Shown here: piece after piece, positions 27,319 to 36,545 of the stretch | Position numbering within the stretch: position 1 is the stretch's first letter | Layout of the letters: the number at the start of each line of letters is the position of its first letter | Assembly: GCA_016711485.1 (NCBI GenBank) | Contig: JADJSX010000007.1 | Location: 186,001-250,000, forward strand | Reading direction: 5' to 3' | Origin: Leptospiraceae bacterium | GTDB taxonomy: Bacteria; Spirochaetota; Leptospiria; Leptospirales; Leptospiraceae | DNA length: 64,000 bases | Notes under the pieces: model-generated | Databases searched by the model: none | What the model was told of the DNA's origin: nothing | Seen by the model: only the letters and a program-made list of their open reading frames with translations | Position numbers and translations under genes: made by a program

Positions 27319-27939
27319 TTACCCTCTGTATAACTCTGCCGGAAAATAATTATATTCTCGAACAATTTTACTTTCTAACAAATTATATGAAACTCTCGTA
27401 AAGTATTTATCAATCAATTTTATATAAAATTCCTTAGTCCTTACGTTGGCATATTTATCTTTAAAACCAAGCTCATTCTCCATCCGAAGATAATCATTCT
27501 TAGTCGGTACACTAAAGTAACTGAACCTTGCAATAGATGCAAGTTTTTTAATGTTAGATTCTACATCATCCAAATACTGAAAAACTGAATTAGAGATAGC
27601 TAAATCTAATGGATATTTTACCAGATAATCTGTATTAAACTCTTCAAACTTTGAATGTGAAATTGCAATATTGTATTTTTCAATCCATTTTTTTTTCTTC
27701 AATGTTTCTACCATTAAATTAGACACATCTAATGCAATAATACGATCTGGATTTATTTTTTTTCCAATCTGCTCTAATAGTTTTGCTTTCCCAAAACCTA
27801 TATCAATGATAGAGCGAACAGGAAATTCAGAAAGGGCAAAAATACTTTTTATATAATCTGCATGTTTTGCTGCGTTGAATGTCCCATCAATTAAACGGTC
27901 TGCATATATTTCTGACCAGTAATCTTTTTCAAAACTCAT
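27319..27939 (-). CDS. SAM-dependent methyltransferase (class I)
   Basis: A 206-aa protein with the SAM-binding motif I, SIIDIGFGKAKLLEQIG (about 44-60), an acidic residue after beta-2 (IIALDVSN) and ISNSVFQYLDDV as motif IV/V. The target is unknown. It overlaps the membrane-protein gene upstream by 4 bases (ATGA) and the nuclease-like gene follows at once, so these three are cotranscribed. Confidence 0.72.
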   Translation of the reverse strand: MSFEKDYWSEIYADRLIDGTFNAAKHADYIKSIFALSEFPVRSIIDIGFGKAKLLEQIGKKINPDRIIALDVSNLMVETLKKKKWIEKYNIAISHSKFEEFNTDYLVKYPLDLAISNSVFQYLDDVESNIKKLASIARFSYFSVPTKNDYLRMENELGFKDKYANVRTKEFYIKLIDKYFTRVSYNLLESKIVREYNYFPAELYRG

Positions 27940-29252
27940 AAGCCAAATAAACTAGTAAAGGTTTTATTCATCCTAGAATAAGGTGTAACTACAGGAAATT
28001 TTGATAGTGTTTCATAGAGTTTTGCTTTTGTTTCAGATTCGGATTTACTTAACATAATGTAATCGATCAATTCCTTTCCGATTAAAACCGTGTCTTTATC
28101 TAATGGAAAAAAGAGTGGCTGAATTGACTTCATACTTTTTTCTAAGATTTGTTTATCCGATAAAACCATTCCTCTAACAATGAGAAAATCATCCTTTTTC
28201 ATTTTGGAAACTTCAGAAGTTATTACAGTCTCACCTGCATAATAATACATATAATCGCTAATTAGAGGGTAACCATAAATAGCCTGACTAGATAAAATTC
28301 TTTTTCTTGTTTTAAGAGAAACCAATTCATTTTTTTGTTTTTCTAAATAATCAATATCATCGTTCTTTGCATTGTACATAAAATACCCTGATACAATAAT
28401 AAGTAAAAATACTATCGCTGTAGTTCCAAGAGTATTTAGCTCCTTTTCTTTCCGAAGAAGATACTCCAAAATTTTTAAAACTACCAGAATGGGAAAAAAA
28501 CGATACAATATATTCCAAAAACTATGAATTAAAAATTTAAATGATACCTGTCCAAAAAAATTAAACCAAATCGAAATAACTAAAAATACGAATAAAGTAA
28601 TGAGGTAAATTAAAAGTAACTGCCCTGCTACGTTTTTTCTTTTATAGAATACAGTTGGTTTTGCTTTTTGCCTATTCATGAATAGAATGGAATTTAAAAT
28701 TACGAAAATAGTGTAAGCAAAAATAAACATCAATAAATGCGAAACAAAAGCTAAAAATGTCAAAACCACTAACTTAAATAAATCCCCCGGATTCTCCATT
28801 TTAAAATCAACTTGCAGGAGTAAGATAACCGTTAGGCACAACATTTCTTCGAGATATTCGAAAGGGAGATAAATAGAAAACGGCGCAAATGCAATCAGAT
28901 AAACAATAAAATAGTGATTCAGTCTCCATTCGAATTTTCTAAAAGATAACAAAATCAAATGTAAAAACAGGCTCAATAAAAAAGAAATAAATGTCTGATA
29001 GGCATTGATATAACTTAGACCGGAAAGTTTTTTCCATGTATAAATTAGGAAAGGTAAAAATGGCTCTGAAAAAGTCCTTAAGTGTCCGACTTCTGTAAGT
29101 GATTTTAAATTTGCTAAACGAAGAAATGAGTCTTGATTTTTTGGTTCACCTTTAAAAGAATAAAATAAAAATAGAGAAAATGAAAGTAAAACAAGGGATA
29201 AAAAAAATCCCATGTAATTAATCGGAGGCTCTTTTTCTTTATAAAGTAACAT
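27936..29252 (-). CDS. Polytopic membrane protein, possible glycosyltransferase
   Basis: A 438-aa protein with about nine to ten membrane helices in residues 10-300 and a C-terminal soluble part of about 130 residues. The general shape (an early loop after the first helix, many helices, a soluble tail) recalls GT-C glycosyltransferases, but I see no diagnostic motif. It is the first gene of a short operon with a methyltransferase and a secreted nuclease-like protein. Confidence 0.5.
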   Translation of the reverse strand: MLLYKEKEPPINYMGFFLSLVLLSFSLFLFYSFKGEPKNQDSFLRLANLKSLTEVGHLRTFSEPFLPFLIYTWKKLSGLSYINAYQTFISFLLSLFLHLILLSFRKFEWRLNHYFIVYLIAFAPFSIYLPFEYLEEMLCLTVILLLQVDFKMENPGDLFKLVVLTFLAFVSHLLMFIFAYTIFVILNSILFMNRQKAKPTVFYKRKNVAGQLLLIYLITLFVFLVISIWFNFFGQVSFKFLIHSFWNILYRFFPILVVLKILEYLLRKEKELNTLGTTAIVFLLIIVSGYFMYNAKNDDIDYLEKQKNELVSLKTRKRILSSQAIYGYPLISDYMYYYAGETVITSEVSKMKKDDFLIVRGMVLSDKQILEKSMKSIQPLFFPLDKDTVLIGKELIDYIMLSKSESETKAKLYETLSKFPVVTPYSRMNKTFTSLFGL

Positions 29253-29322
29253 ATTTTTCTAAGACTATGTAAAAATATGGCTGAATTTATAATATCAAAA
29301 ATTGCTTTAAATGAAGGAAACT

Positions 29323-31344
29323 ATGGAAAATAAACAACCTCACAAAATCTACGATGAAAATGGAAACCCTACCAAGGACAAACCTTGGATTTTTAGAACT
29401 TACGCGGGTCACACTAACGCTCGTTCTTCCAATGAACTTTACCGCAAAAACCTTTCTAAAGGACAAACTGGACTTTCGATAGCGTTTGATTTGCCAACTC
29501 AGTGCGGATACAGTTCAGATCACCCAATTGCAAAGCCAGAAATCGGAAAAGTAGGAGTTCCTATCAATTCCCTAGACGATTTTAAAATTCTTTTCGATCA
29601 AATTCCACTCGGAGAAATGAACACCTCGATGACCATAAACGGAACCTCGATGTGGTTGCTTTCTCTCTATGTCGCACTCGCGGACGAGTTAGGAGTTCCT
29701 ACAAGCAAACTAGAAGGCACAACACAAAACGACATAATCAAGGAATACCTAGCCCGTGGAACTTATATTTTCCCACCTGAACATTCTATTCGTATCATTG
29801 TGGATATGTATGAGTATTCGCTTCGAAATGTTCCCAAATGGAATCCATCCAATATTTGCTCTTACCACTTGCAAGAAGCGGGAGCAACCCCTGTCCAAGA
29901 ATTGGCATTTGCTTTAGTAACTGCAATGGCGATCCTTGATGCAATCAAAGAACGAAATTGTTTTAACGAAGAAGAATTCGAAAAATGCGTTGGACGAATT
30001 TCCTTTTTTGTAAACGCAGGAATTCGTTTCGTAGAAGAAATGTGTAAAATGCGAGCCTTCTCCGAAATGTGGGAAGAAATCACACGCGATCGTTACAAAG
30101 TAAAAAATCCTAAATATAGAATTTTCCGCTACGGAGTTCAGGTCAACTCTTTGGGGCTAACAGAAGAACAACCCGAAAACAACGCATGGAGAATTTTAAT
30201 TGAAACGTTAGGCGTAACACTATCTAAAAATTCTCGATGTCGTGCATTACAACTTCCAGCTTGGAACGAAGCTCTCTCTCTTCCAAGGCCTTGGGACCAA
30301 CAATGGTCTCTTCGTTTACAACAAGTTTTAGCGTATGAAACCGACCTACTCGAATACCCAGATCTTTTCGATGGTTCAAAAGTAATCGAAAGCAAAGTTA
30401 AATCTTTAAAAGAAGAAGCATACACAGAAATCCATAAAATTCTAGATATGGGCGGAGCAATCAAAGCAATCGAAAACGGTTACATGAAATCTCAACTTGT
30501 AAAATCACAATCAGAAAGAATGGGAAAAATCAATTCCGGTGATTTGACAATAGTTGGAAAGAACAAATGGACTGATGGAATCAAATCTCCTCTTATGACA
30601 GATACAGACGGCGGTATATTCAAAGTAGACCCTGCTTCCGCACAGTTGACTCTAAACTCGCTATCCGAAACTAAATCTAAACGTGACCCAGAAAGGGCAA
30701 AACGAGCATTAGACGCACTTACAGAAGCGGCAAAAGGAAATGCCAATATGATGCAAGCTTCCATCGAATGCGCCAAAGCACGAATTACCACTGGAGAATG
30801 GGCAGATACACTTCGTAAAATCTTCGGTGAATACCAAGCCGCTACCGGTGTCGATGGACAAAAACTAAAAATCGAAAGCGACTTAGTAAATTCCATACGC
30901 AACAAAGTAGACAAGTTCATGAACGTGACTGGAAATCGTCCGCGTATCGTAGTTGGGAAACCCGGTCTTGACGGTCATTCCAACGGAGCCGAAATGATAG
31001 CAATAGCCGCAAGACATGCCGGTTTTGACGTAATCTATTCTGGAATTCGCCTCAGTCCACAAGAAATTGTGCAAAGTGCAGTGGAAGAAAATGCAGACGT
31101 GATTGGAATTTCTATTCTATCGGGTTCACACAAAGAAATTGCGGAACAGATTAAAGATGAGTTAACACACTATAAGGCGCAAGAACATATTCCTGTGATC
31201 TTCGGTGGAATCATTCCTGAGTCTGATTTTGAAACTTTAAAGTCCATCGGGGTCAAAGAGATATTTACCCCAAAAGACTTTGATTTAATGCAAATCATGG
31301 ATAAGATCATCGACTTGATTGCAAAACAAAAGAAAGCAGCGTAA
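29323..31344 (+). CDS. meaA: Ethylmalonyl-CoA mutase / MeaA-like B12 mutase
   Basis: A 673-aa adenosylcobalamin mutase with the substrate-binding barrel and the B12 domain in one chain. RTYAGHTNARSSNELYRKNL and SIAFDLPTQCGYSSDHP near the N-terminus and RPWDQQWSLRLQQ match MeaA/Ecm better than the methylmalonyl-CoA mutase large chain. The cobalamin motif is GLDGHSNGAEMI (DxHxxG). It would isomerise ethylmalonyl-CoA to methylsuccinyl-CoA in the ethylmalonyl-CoA pathway, useful to an organism living on fatty acids. The start at 29323 has AAGGAA just upstream; an ATG four codons earlier lies within the ribosome binding site. Confidence 0.85.
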   Translation: MENKQPHKIYDENGNPTKDKPWIFRTYAGHTNARSSNELYRKNLSKGQTGLSIAFDLPTQCGYSSDHPIAKPEIGKVGVPINSLDDFKILFDQIPLGEMNTSMTINGTSMWLLSLYVALADELGVPTSKLEGTTQNDIIKEYLARGTYIFPPEHSIRIIVDMYEYSLRNVPKWNPSNICSYHLQEAGATPVQELAFALVTAMAILDAIKERNCFNEEEFEKCVGRISFFVNAGIRFVEEMCKMRAFSEMWEEITRDRYKVKNPKYRIFRYGVQVNSLGLTEEQPENNAWRILIETLGVTLSKNSRCRALQLPAWNEALSLPRPWDQQWSLRLQQVLAYETDLLEYPDLFDGSKVIESKVKSLKEEAYTEIHKILDMGGAIKAIENGYMKSQLVKSQSERMGKINSGDLTIVGKNKWTDGIKSPLMTDTDGGIFKVDPASAQLTLNSLSETKSKRDPERAKRALDALTEAAKGNANMMQASIECAKARITTGEWADTLRKIFGEYQAATGVDGQKLKIESDLVNSIRNKVDKFMNVTGNRPRIVVGKPGLDGHSNGAEMIAIAARHAGFDVIYSGIRLSPQEIVQSAVEENADVIGISILSGSHKEIAEQIKDELTHYKAQEHIPVIFGGIIPESDFETLKSIGVKEIFTPKDFDLMQIMDKIIDLIAKQKKAA

Positions 31345-31394
31345 CTTAAATGTCATCCTTTCGCTTCCGGTTATGACCGCCAAGCGAAAGCGAG

Positions 31395-31414
31395 CAATGT
31401 CATTAAGATAAGAA
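31395..31414 (+). repeat. Solo copy of the MITE end
   Basis: CAATGTCATTAAGATAAGAA matches the end of the element at 276-295 in 19 of 20 bases. A matching right end was not seen nearby, so this may be a remnant or an independent use of the same end by a different element. Confidence 0.5.
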
Positions 31415-31418
31415 TTTA

Positions 31419-31465
31419 AACGTAAGATAGAAATAGAACGAAAAAGAATAATTCTATCTTACGTT
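31419..31465. terminator. 14-bp hairpin after meaA
   Basis: AACGTAAGATAGAA (31419-31432) pairs perfectly with TTCTATCTTACGTT (31452-31465) around a 19-base loop. It lies between the convergent ends of meaA and the next leftward gene, so it could act as a terminator, but it follows the MITE-end sequence directly and may belong to a small mobile element instead. Confidence 0.45.
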
Positions 31466-31564
31466 CTGTGCTTGGGATTTTAAATATTGACTCAAAAAAT
31501 GAAAAAATTACATGAACTTTGTTTGTCTCACCTAGAACCTGTCAGACCCGATAGTCAATGAACT

Positions 31565-32194
31565 CTATTCCTTTTCTACTTTTCCAATTTCATCTGAATA
31601 TGCTTTTTCGTTTTCTAAAAGAACCTCGTATCTTTCTTTTAAAACCCCATCTAGTTTGGATTCTTCAAATACACCGCTATTCTGTAACCCCAATACGTAT
31701 CTAAAAATTTCCAATCGATCTTTAGATATTTTAAATCTTTCTTTATAGTAAAATATTTTATCTTCTTTTGTAACTTTTTCATTTTGTAAAAAACTATTTT
31801 GTATCGTTGCCATTTTTAGATTGGTTTCTGCTATTTTTTTAGCTTCCTCCTGTGATAATTCACGCGGTATAATAGAATTATGCGGAAACAATGCCGCCAA
31901 TTTTTTAGTTTTTTCAATGACAATTTTTCTTCTTCTTTCTCTTTCTGCCTGAGTTAATTCTTGAGAATCCATTTCGTCGAAACCCGCATCATTAAATTCT
32001 AAAAATTTTGAATCTTCTTCAAATAACGAACGATCTCTAGAACGATTCTTAGATTTATTTCTGTTTGAATCAACAGTCCCTCTTGCAAATCCATCTTGAT
32101 CCTGAAAAGAATTCTTTCTTGAATTTGAATTAAAAAAAGAAAACAGTATAAATAAAATCAAAATTGCCGCAATTAAATAATAAATGTATTTCAT
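31565..32194 (-). CDS. Membrane-anchored hypothetical protein
   Basis: A 209-aa protein with one N-terminal membrane helix (about 4-22), a polar linker rich in Ser, Arg, Asn and Asp (about 24-75), and a helical charged domain (about 80-209) with possible coiled coil. No family recognised. It lies 58 bases downstream of the SGNH-MBOAT gene in the same direction and may be cotranscribed with it. Confidence 0.5.
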   Translation of the reverse strand: MKYIYYLIAAILILFILFSFFNSNSRKNSFQDQDGFARGTVDSNRNKSKNRSRDRSLFEEDSKFLEFNDAGFDEMDSQELTQAERERRRKIVIEKTKKLAALFPHNSIIPRELSQEEAKKIAETNLKMATIQNSFLQNEKVTKEDKIFYYKERFKISKDRLEIFRYVLGLQNSGVFEESKLDGVLKERYEVLLENEKAYSDEIGKVEKE

Positions 32195-32252
32195 GGCATT
32201 AGTGTTTTAAAAAATCAAAGTAACTGTCAAGCAGTATTGAAAACGAAGTTAC

Positions 32253-35048
32253 TCAAAATTGAAAATAGATAAATGGTTTTACTTCCACTCTATGTAAATA
32301 ATAAACAAATAATATAATAATCGCAGTTAAAGTACCTTGAATCATTGGGAAAGTTTTAAACCAACTGAGTTTTATATTTTCAACAAATTTAAAAGAAATT
32401 AATTCATACAAATAAAATAGAAGTAAAAACACTATTATCCAAATCTCCAAATTTGGAATATGTAATGTAAACTGAAATAAGTTTTGCATAATGCGGCTAA
32501 AGGTAAATAAACTATCACTTCTGAATATTACCCAACCAAATAGAACCAAATGAATAGTAACCACTTTTCCAATCAAAGTTTCTCTTTTATCCAAACCAGT
32601 AAATCGCTCGATAACAAGTAACATTCCATGATAAAGTCCCCAAATTAAAAAAGGTATCCCTGCCCCATGCCAAATCCCGCAGAGAAAAAAAGTAAAAAGC
32701 AAATTACGATATACCATAATGCGATTTCCGCCTAGCGGTATATATAAATAATCCCTAAACCAACTGCCAAGAGAAACATGCCATCTTCTCCAAAAATCTG
32801 AAATTGAAAATGATTTATAAGGTCGATTAAAATTTAAAGTTAAATGATATCCCAAAATTTTGGCTGATCCAATGGCTATATCAGAATATCCAGAAAAATC
32901 AAAAAATATTTGAACTCCGTATGCGTAAATTCCAACTAGTATTTCTAACGAACTATACATATCAGGATTTGCATATACTCCATCCACAATACCAAGAGCT
33001 AACCTATCTGCTAAAATTTTTTTCAATATACCAGTTAAAATTAGAAATACTCCGCTCGAAAAATTTACGTATTTTAGTTTTAAATGTTCACCTCTTTTTT
33101 TTAAACCAGGTAAAAACTCTGTAGCTCTCACAATCGGTCCAGCGACTAATTGTGGAAAAAATGCAACGTATTGAGCAAAACGAATAATTTTTGTTTCAGG
33201 AATTAGTTTTTTTCTCCAAATGTCTATCGTATAAGAAAGAGTCTGAAAGGTATAAAATGAAATCCCAACAGGTAAAATTAAATGTAATAGAGATATTTGA
33301 ATCGGGCTCCCATTAACAAGGATTCCATTTAATAATCCTACTACAAAGTCATAGTATTTAAAGAAAAATAAGATTGATAAATTCGAAACCAGAGACAAAA
33401 TAAGATAAGCCGTTCCCGTAAATCCTATTTGCTGTTTTTTATAAATCTGTAACCCGCAGAAATAATCAATAATAGTCGAAGCTAGTATAATGCCTAACGC
33501 ATAAATATTCCATGTCGCATAGAAGTAAAAAGAAACAATAGCCAAAAATCCAATTTTATATTCTGGATATTTTGTCAAAATAGTAGCCACCAACCATACG
33601 AATATAAAAAAATAAAAATAGGCTTTAGATAAAAAATTAACTTCCTTGTTTTTATCCTTTTTAAGATTTTCTAATTCTTGTTTTTGGTTCTCAGCCACTA
33701 ATCCGTTGAATTTTTTATAATGAGTAAAAAAATCGGAATAAAATATTTCTGCAAAGAATTCACCACCTTTGCGAGTTAAATGAGTCTTATCCGGTTGCAT
33801 AAAGCCATTTTCATATAGAATATCATTTTGCCCTGCTCCGCCGAGGGCAGTAAAACTATCAAAAAATGCAATTTTATATTTTTCCGCAATTTCCTTCTGG
33901 GTATCTCGAATAAAAAGAATTTCAGGCATTGTCCTGTAAATCCCTCTTTCATTTTTGGAAATCCTCTCTATCGGAGAAATGAGTAAAAAATTTGTATGCG
34001 GTAGTATTTTTTGAAATCGAGAAATCACATCTTCTAAGTTCTTTTTATAGCTATCTTGCGTTATATAAGCATTACGTGCTAAATTTTCTGATTCATTTAC
34101 ACCAAATTGAAAAATTACCAAGTCAGGTTTATAATGAGTAAACCCACAATTTAGACTTTTTTCATCTATCAATAGCAAATCCCCTATTTCGATTCCCTGC
34201 CGAGAAACAGTCGAATAGGACACTCCAAAATCTGTTTCAAAATTAATTGCGTCTAAAATAGGGAATGGAGGTTGGACTTGGTTAAATTCTAATTTTACTT
34301 CTGAAGAATCATTTAATATTACTTCTATTTTTTTGCAGACTTCCTGACTATATTCTATCATTTCGTTTTCATTAACAGAATATAGAATTCTCTCTTTTCC
34401 ATTTATTGAATTCATTTTATATGAAAAATTATTTGAATCTGTAAAATTTCTAAATAATAATTCTACTTTTTTCCATTCCTTTGCATTTTCTCCGATTTCA
34501 TGTTTCATTATGATATTTGGATAATTTGGAATAGCCGCTTCTCCCAAAAATCCAATCTGCGGATTGAGAAACTGTCTATGGTCTAAGTTTTTCCATATGA
34601 ATTGCGATTCATTTGTTAAATTTTTATGTGCTAGAACTTTACGAGAGAGTTGGTTAGTTATAGGAACCAACCCTCTTCCCCCGTCTCCGAAATCTTTTTG
34701 AAAACGCTCTTTGATTCCAAAAGTAATCATATCCGACCAAAGCATAGAATCCCCGTAATGTAAGATTCGAACTACTTTGTCTTTTTTATTTTCCAATTTG
34801 GATAAATTTTCCAAAAAAGGATGTAAATACTTATAATTATCCCCTGCATAGAAATTTGTTTTATTTAGAATGTTTGGTTTCGACTCCGGCGGCGAAATAA
34901 ATTTTTGTATATTTTCTACACTATCAGGAATGTATTCTCTAAGTTTTGGAAAGATTTGTTCTGATTCAATGAAATGCTCTTGGACAAAGGAACCTATTCC
35001 AAGTGTAAAAACAAAGGAAAGAAAGAAATATAGAATTTTTCGATTCAA
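32253..35048 (-). CDS. Fusion of SGNH-hydrolase-like and MBOAT acyltransferase
   Basis: A 931-aa protein. After an N-terminal membrane anchor (about 5-23) comes an SGNH-hydrolase-like domain (about 60-440) with the block I motif GDSM, a block III-like FGVNES and the block V DKTHLTRKG (Asp-His pair). A membrane-bound O-acyltransferase domain of AlgI/DltB type follows (about 465-931), with PVGISFYTFQTLSYTIDIWR, FFPQLVAGPIVRATEFLPG, WRRWHVSLGSWFRDYLYIPLGG and the catalytic His in CGIWHGAGIPFLIWG. In alginate-type systems the two activities are separate proteins (AlgI and AlgJ/X); here they are in one chain. It probably moves acyl groups onto a surface glycan. Confidence 0.82.
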   Translation of the reverse strand: MNRKILYFFLSFVFTLGIGSFVQEHFIESEQIFPKLREYIPDSVENIQKFISPPESKPNILNKTNFYAGDNYKYLHPFLENLSKLENKKDKVVRILHYGDSMLWSDMITFGIKERFQKDFGDGGRGLVPITNQLSRKVLAHKNLTNESQFIWKNLDHRQFLNPQIGFLGEAAIPNYPNIIMKHEIGENAKEWKKVELLFRNFTDSNNFSYKMNSINGKERILYSVNENEMIEYSQEVCKKIEVILNDSSEVKLEFNQVQPPFPILDAINFETDFGVSYSTVSRQGIEIGDLLLIDEKSLNCGFTHYKPDLVIFQFGVNESENLARNAYITQDSYKKNLEDVISRFQKILPHTNFLLISPIERISKNERGIYRTMPEILFIRDTQKEIAEKYKIAFFDSFTALGGAGQNDILYENGFMQPDKTHLTRKGGEFFAEIFYSDFFTHYKKFNGLVAENQKQELENLKKDKNKEVNFLSKAYFYFFIFVWLVATILTKYPEYKIGFLAIVSFYFYATWNIYALGIILASTIIDYFCGLQIYKKQQIGFTGTAYLILSLVSNLSILFFFKYYDFVVGLLNGILVNGSPIQISLLHLILPVGISFYTFQTLSYTIDIWRKKLIPETKIIRFAQYVAFFPQLVAGPIVRATEFLPGLKKRGEHLKLKYVNFSSGVFLILTGILKKILADRLALGIVDGVYANPDMYSSLEILVGIYAYGVQIFFDFSGYSDIAIGSAKILGYHLTLNFNRPYKSFSISDFWRRWHVSLGSWFRDYLYIPLGGNRIMVYRNLLFTFFLCGIWHGAGIPFLIWGLYHGMLLVIERFTGLDKRETLIGKVVTIHLVLFGWVIFRSDSLFTFSRIMQNLFQFTLHIPNLEIWIIVFLLLFYLYELISFKFVENIKLSWFKTFPMIQGTLTAIIILFVYYLHRVEVKPFIYFQF

Positions 35049-35120
35049 GATAAACTACTCTAATTATAAACCAACATCGAATCCGTGGAGACGCATGGCT
35101 GTGCGCGACGGATTACGGAA

Positions 35121-36545
35121 TTATTTCACATCCCTTACTTGAATAGTTTCGACTCTATCCTCACCTGCGATAATATCTGAAAGTATAACAACCTGTTGCC
35201 CAATGGCTATCATGTTATTCTTCTTCAATGTCTCTATTGCAAGTGCAATTGTTTTTTCTGGATCACTCGAAAAGTCAACTCTGTAAGGCAGTATCCCGCG
35301 GTTAAGCCAAAGTTTGCGACGAACGGATGTCATGTTAGTAAATGCATGTATAATCGGATATTCTGGATGGTATGCAGCTATATTATTTGCAGTTGTCCCT
35401 CTGCGGGTAATTACGATTACAGCATTGCATTTGAGTGAATCAGCTAAAAGTGCTGCTGATTTTGCGAGTTCCTCTTTTTTGTTCTTAGGTTTTTTTTGTA
35501 ATACATAGCCTACTCCGCCACCCGAAGATTCAACACGCATTGCTATTTTGTGTAACATTTCTACACAACGAACTGGAAATTTACCCGAGGCAGTTTCACC
35601 GGATAACATGATAGCATCCGCTTCTTCAAAAACTGCGTTCGCAACATCAGTCACCTCTGCTCTTGTAGGAAATGGATTTTGAATCATACTTTCTAGTAAG
35701 TGAGTAGCGACTATTACCCGTTTGCCTTGAACTGCACATTCTTTAATAATCTTTCTTTGGATAATGGGAAGCTCTTCTAATTCCACCTCTACACCTAAAT
35801 CTCCACGAGCAACCATTACTCCATCAGATACGGCAATGATCTCTTTATAATTCTTTACTGCCTCTGCATCTTCAATCTTGGCAACTATTTGCGCATGACC
35901 ATTGCTTTCCTCAATGATCTGCCTAAGTTGTAAAATATCATCAGGACTACGAACAAAAGAAAGAGCTACAAAATCAATGTCTTGCTCTAGACCAAATTTT
36001 ATATCTTTTAAATCCTTTTGCGTAATGGAGGGGATATTTACCTTTATCCCCGGAAGGTTTATATGCTTGCGGCTACCTAGTTTACCCCCATCGAGCACTC
36101 TACAGATGAGTTCCTTTTCTTTTTTCTCGAGGACTACTAGATTAATAAGTCCATTATCAACTGTAACCTTATCCCCAATTTTCAAATCATTGATAATATC
36201 AGTATAATTTACAAAAACAGATCTTTCTTCTGACTCTTGTCCAGGAATCACATGAAAAGTAAAAATTTCTCCCACTTTTAAATCTAATTCTGTGTGAACT
36301 TCTCCAGTTCTAATCTCGGGACCTTGCGTATCAAGGAGTATAGCAATTGGATATTTTAAGTCTTTATTTAATTTCTTTATCTTTTGAATAATATCTCCAT
36401 GGAACTTATGATCTCCATGAGACATGTTAAGCCTAGCGATATTCATCCCCGCTTCAGCCAATTTGCGAATCATATTTATGTCCGACGTCGCTGGACCTAT
36501 CGTACAGATGATTTTTGTTTTTCTAAATTTTTCTATTGTTTGCAT
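35121..36545 (-). CDS. pyk: Pyruvate kinase
   Basis: A 474-aa pyruvate kinase: KIICTIGPATSDINMIRKL at the start, FVALSFVRSPDD, the active-site stretch IVAKIEDAEAVKNYKEI with the catalytic Lys, DGVMVARGDLGVEVELEELP, and MLSGETASGKFPVRCVEMLHKI. It converts phosphoenolpyruvate and ADP to pyruvate and ATP. Its start overlaps the stop of the upstream hypothetical gene (TAATG), making asd, the hypothetical gene and pyk one tight leftward operon. Confidence 0.95.
   Translation of the reverse strand: MQTIEKFRKTKIICTIGPATSDINMIRKLAEAGMNIARLNMSHGDHKFHGDIIQKIKKLNKDLKYPIAILLDTQGPEIRTGEVHTELDLKVGEIFTFHVIPGQESEERSVFVNYTDIINDLKIGDKVTVDNGLINLVVLEKKEKELICRVLDGGKLGSRKHINLPGIKVNIPSITQKDLKDIKFGLEQDIDFVALSFVRSPDDILQLRQIIEESNGHAQIVAKIEDAEAVKNYKEIIAVSDGVMVARGDLGVEVELEELPIIQRKIIKECAVQGKRVIVATHLLESMIQNPFPTRAEVTDVANAVFEEADAIMLSGETASGKFPVRCVEMLHKIAMRVESSGGGVGYVLQKKPKNKKEELAKSAALLADSLKCNAVIVITRRGTTANNIAAYHPEYPIIHAFTNMTSVRRKLWLNRGILPYRVDFSSDPEKTIALAIETLKKNNMIAIGQQVVILSDIIAGEDRVETIQVRDVK

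Noticed and set aside
29311..29322. ATG at 29311 as the start of meaA
   Set aside because: The AAGGAA best suited as ribosome binding site lies inside these four codons, which points to the ATG at 29323.
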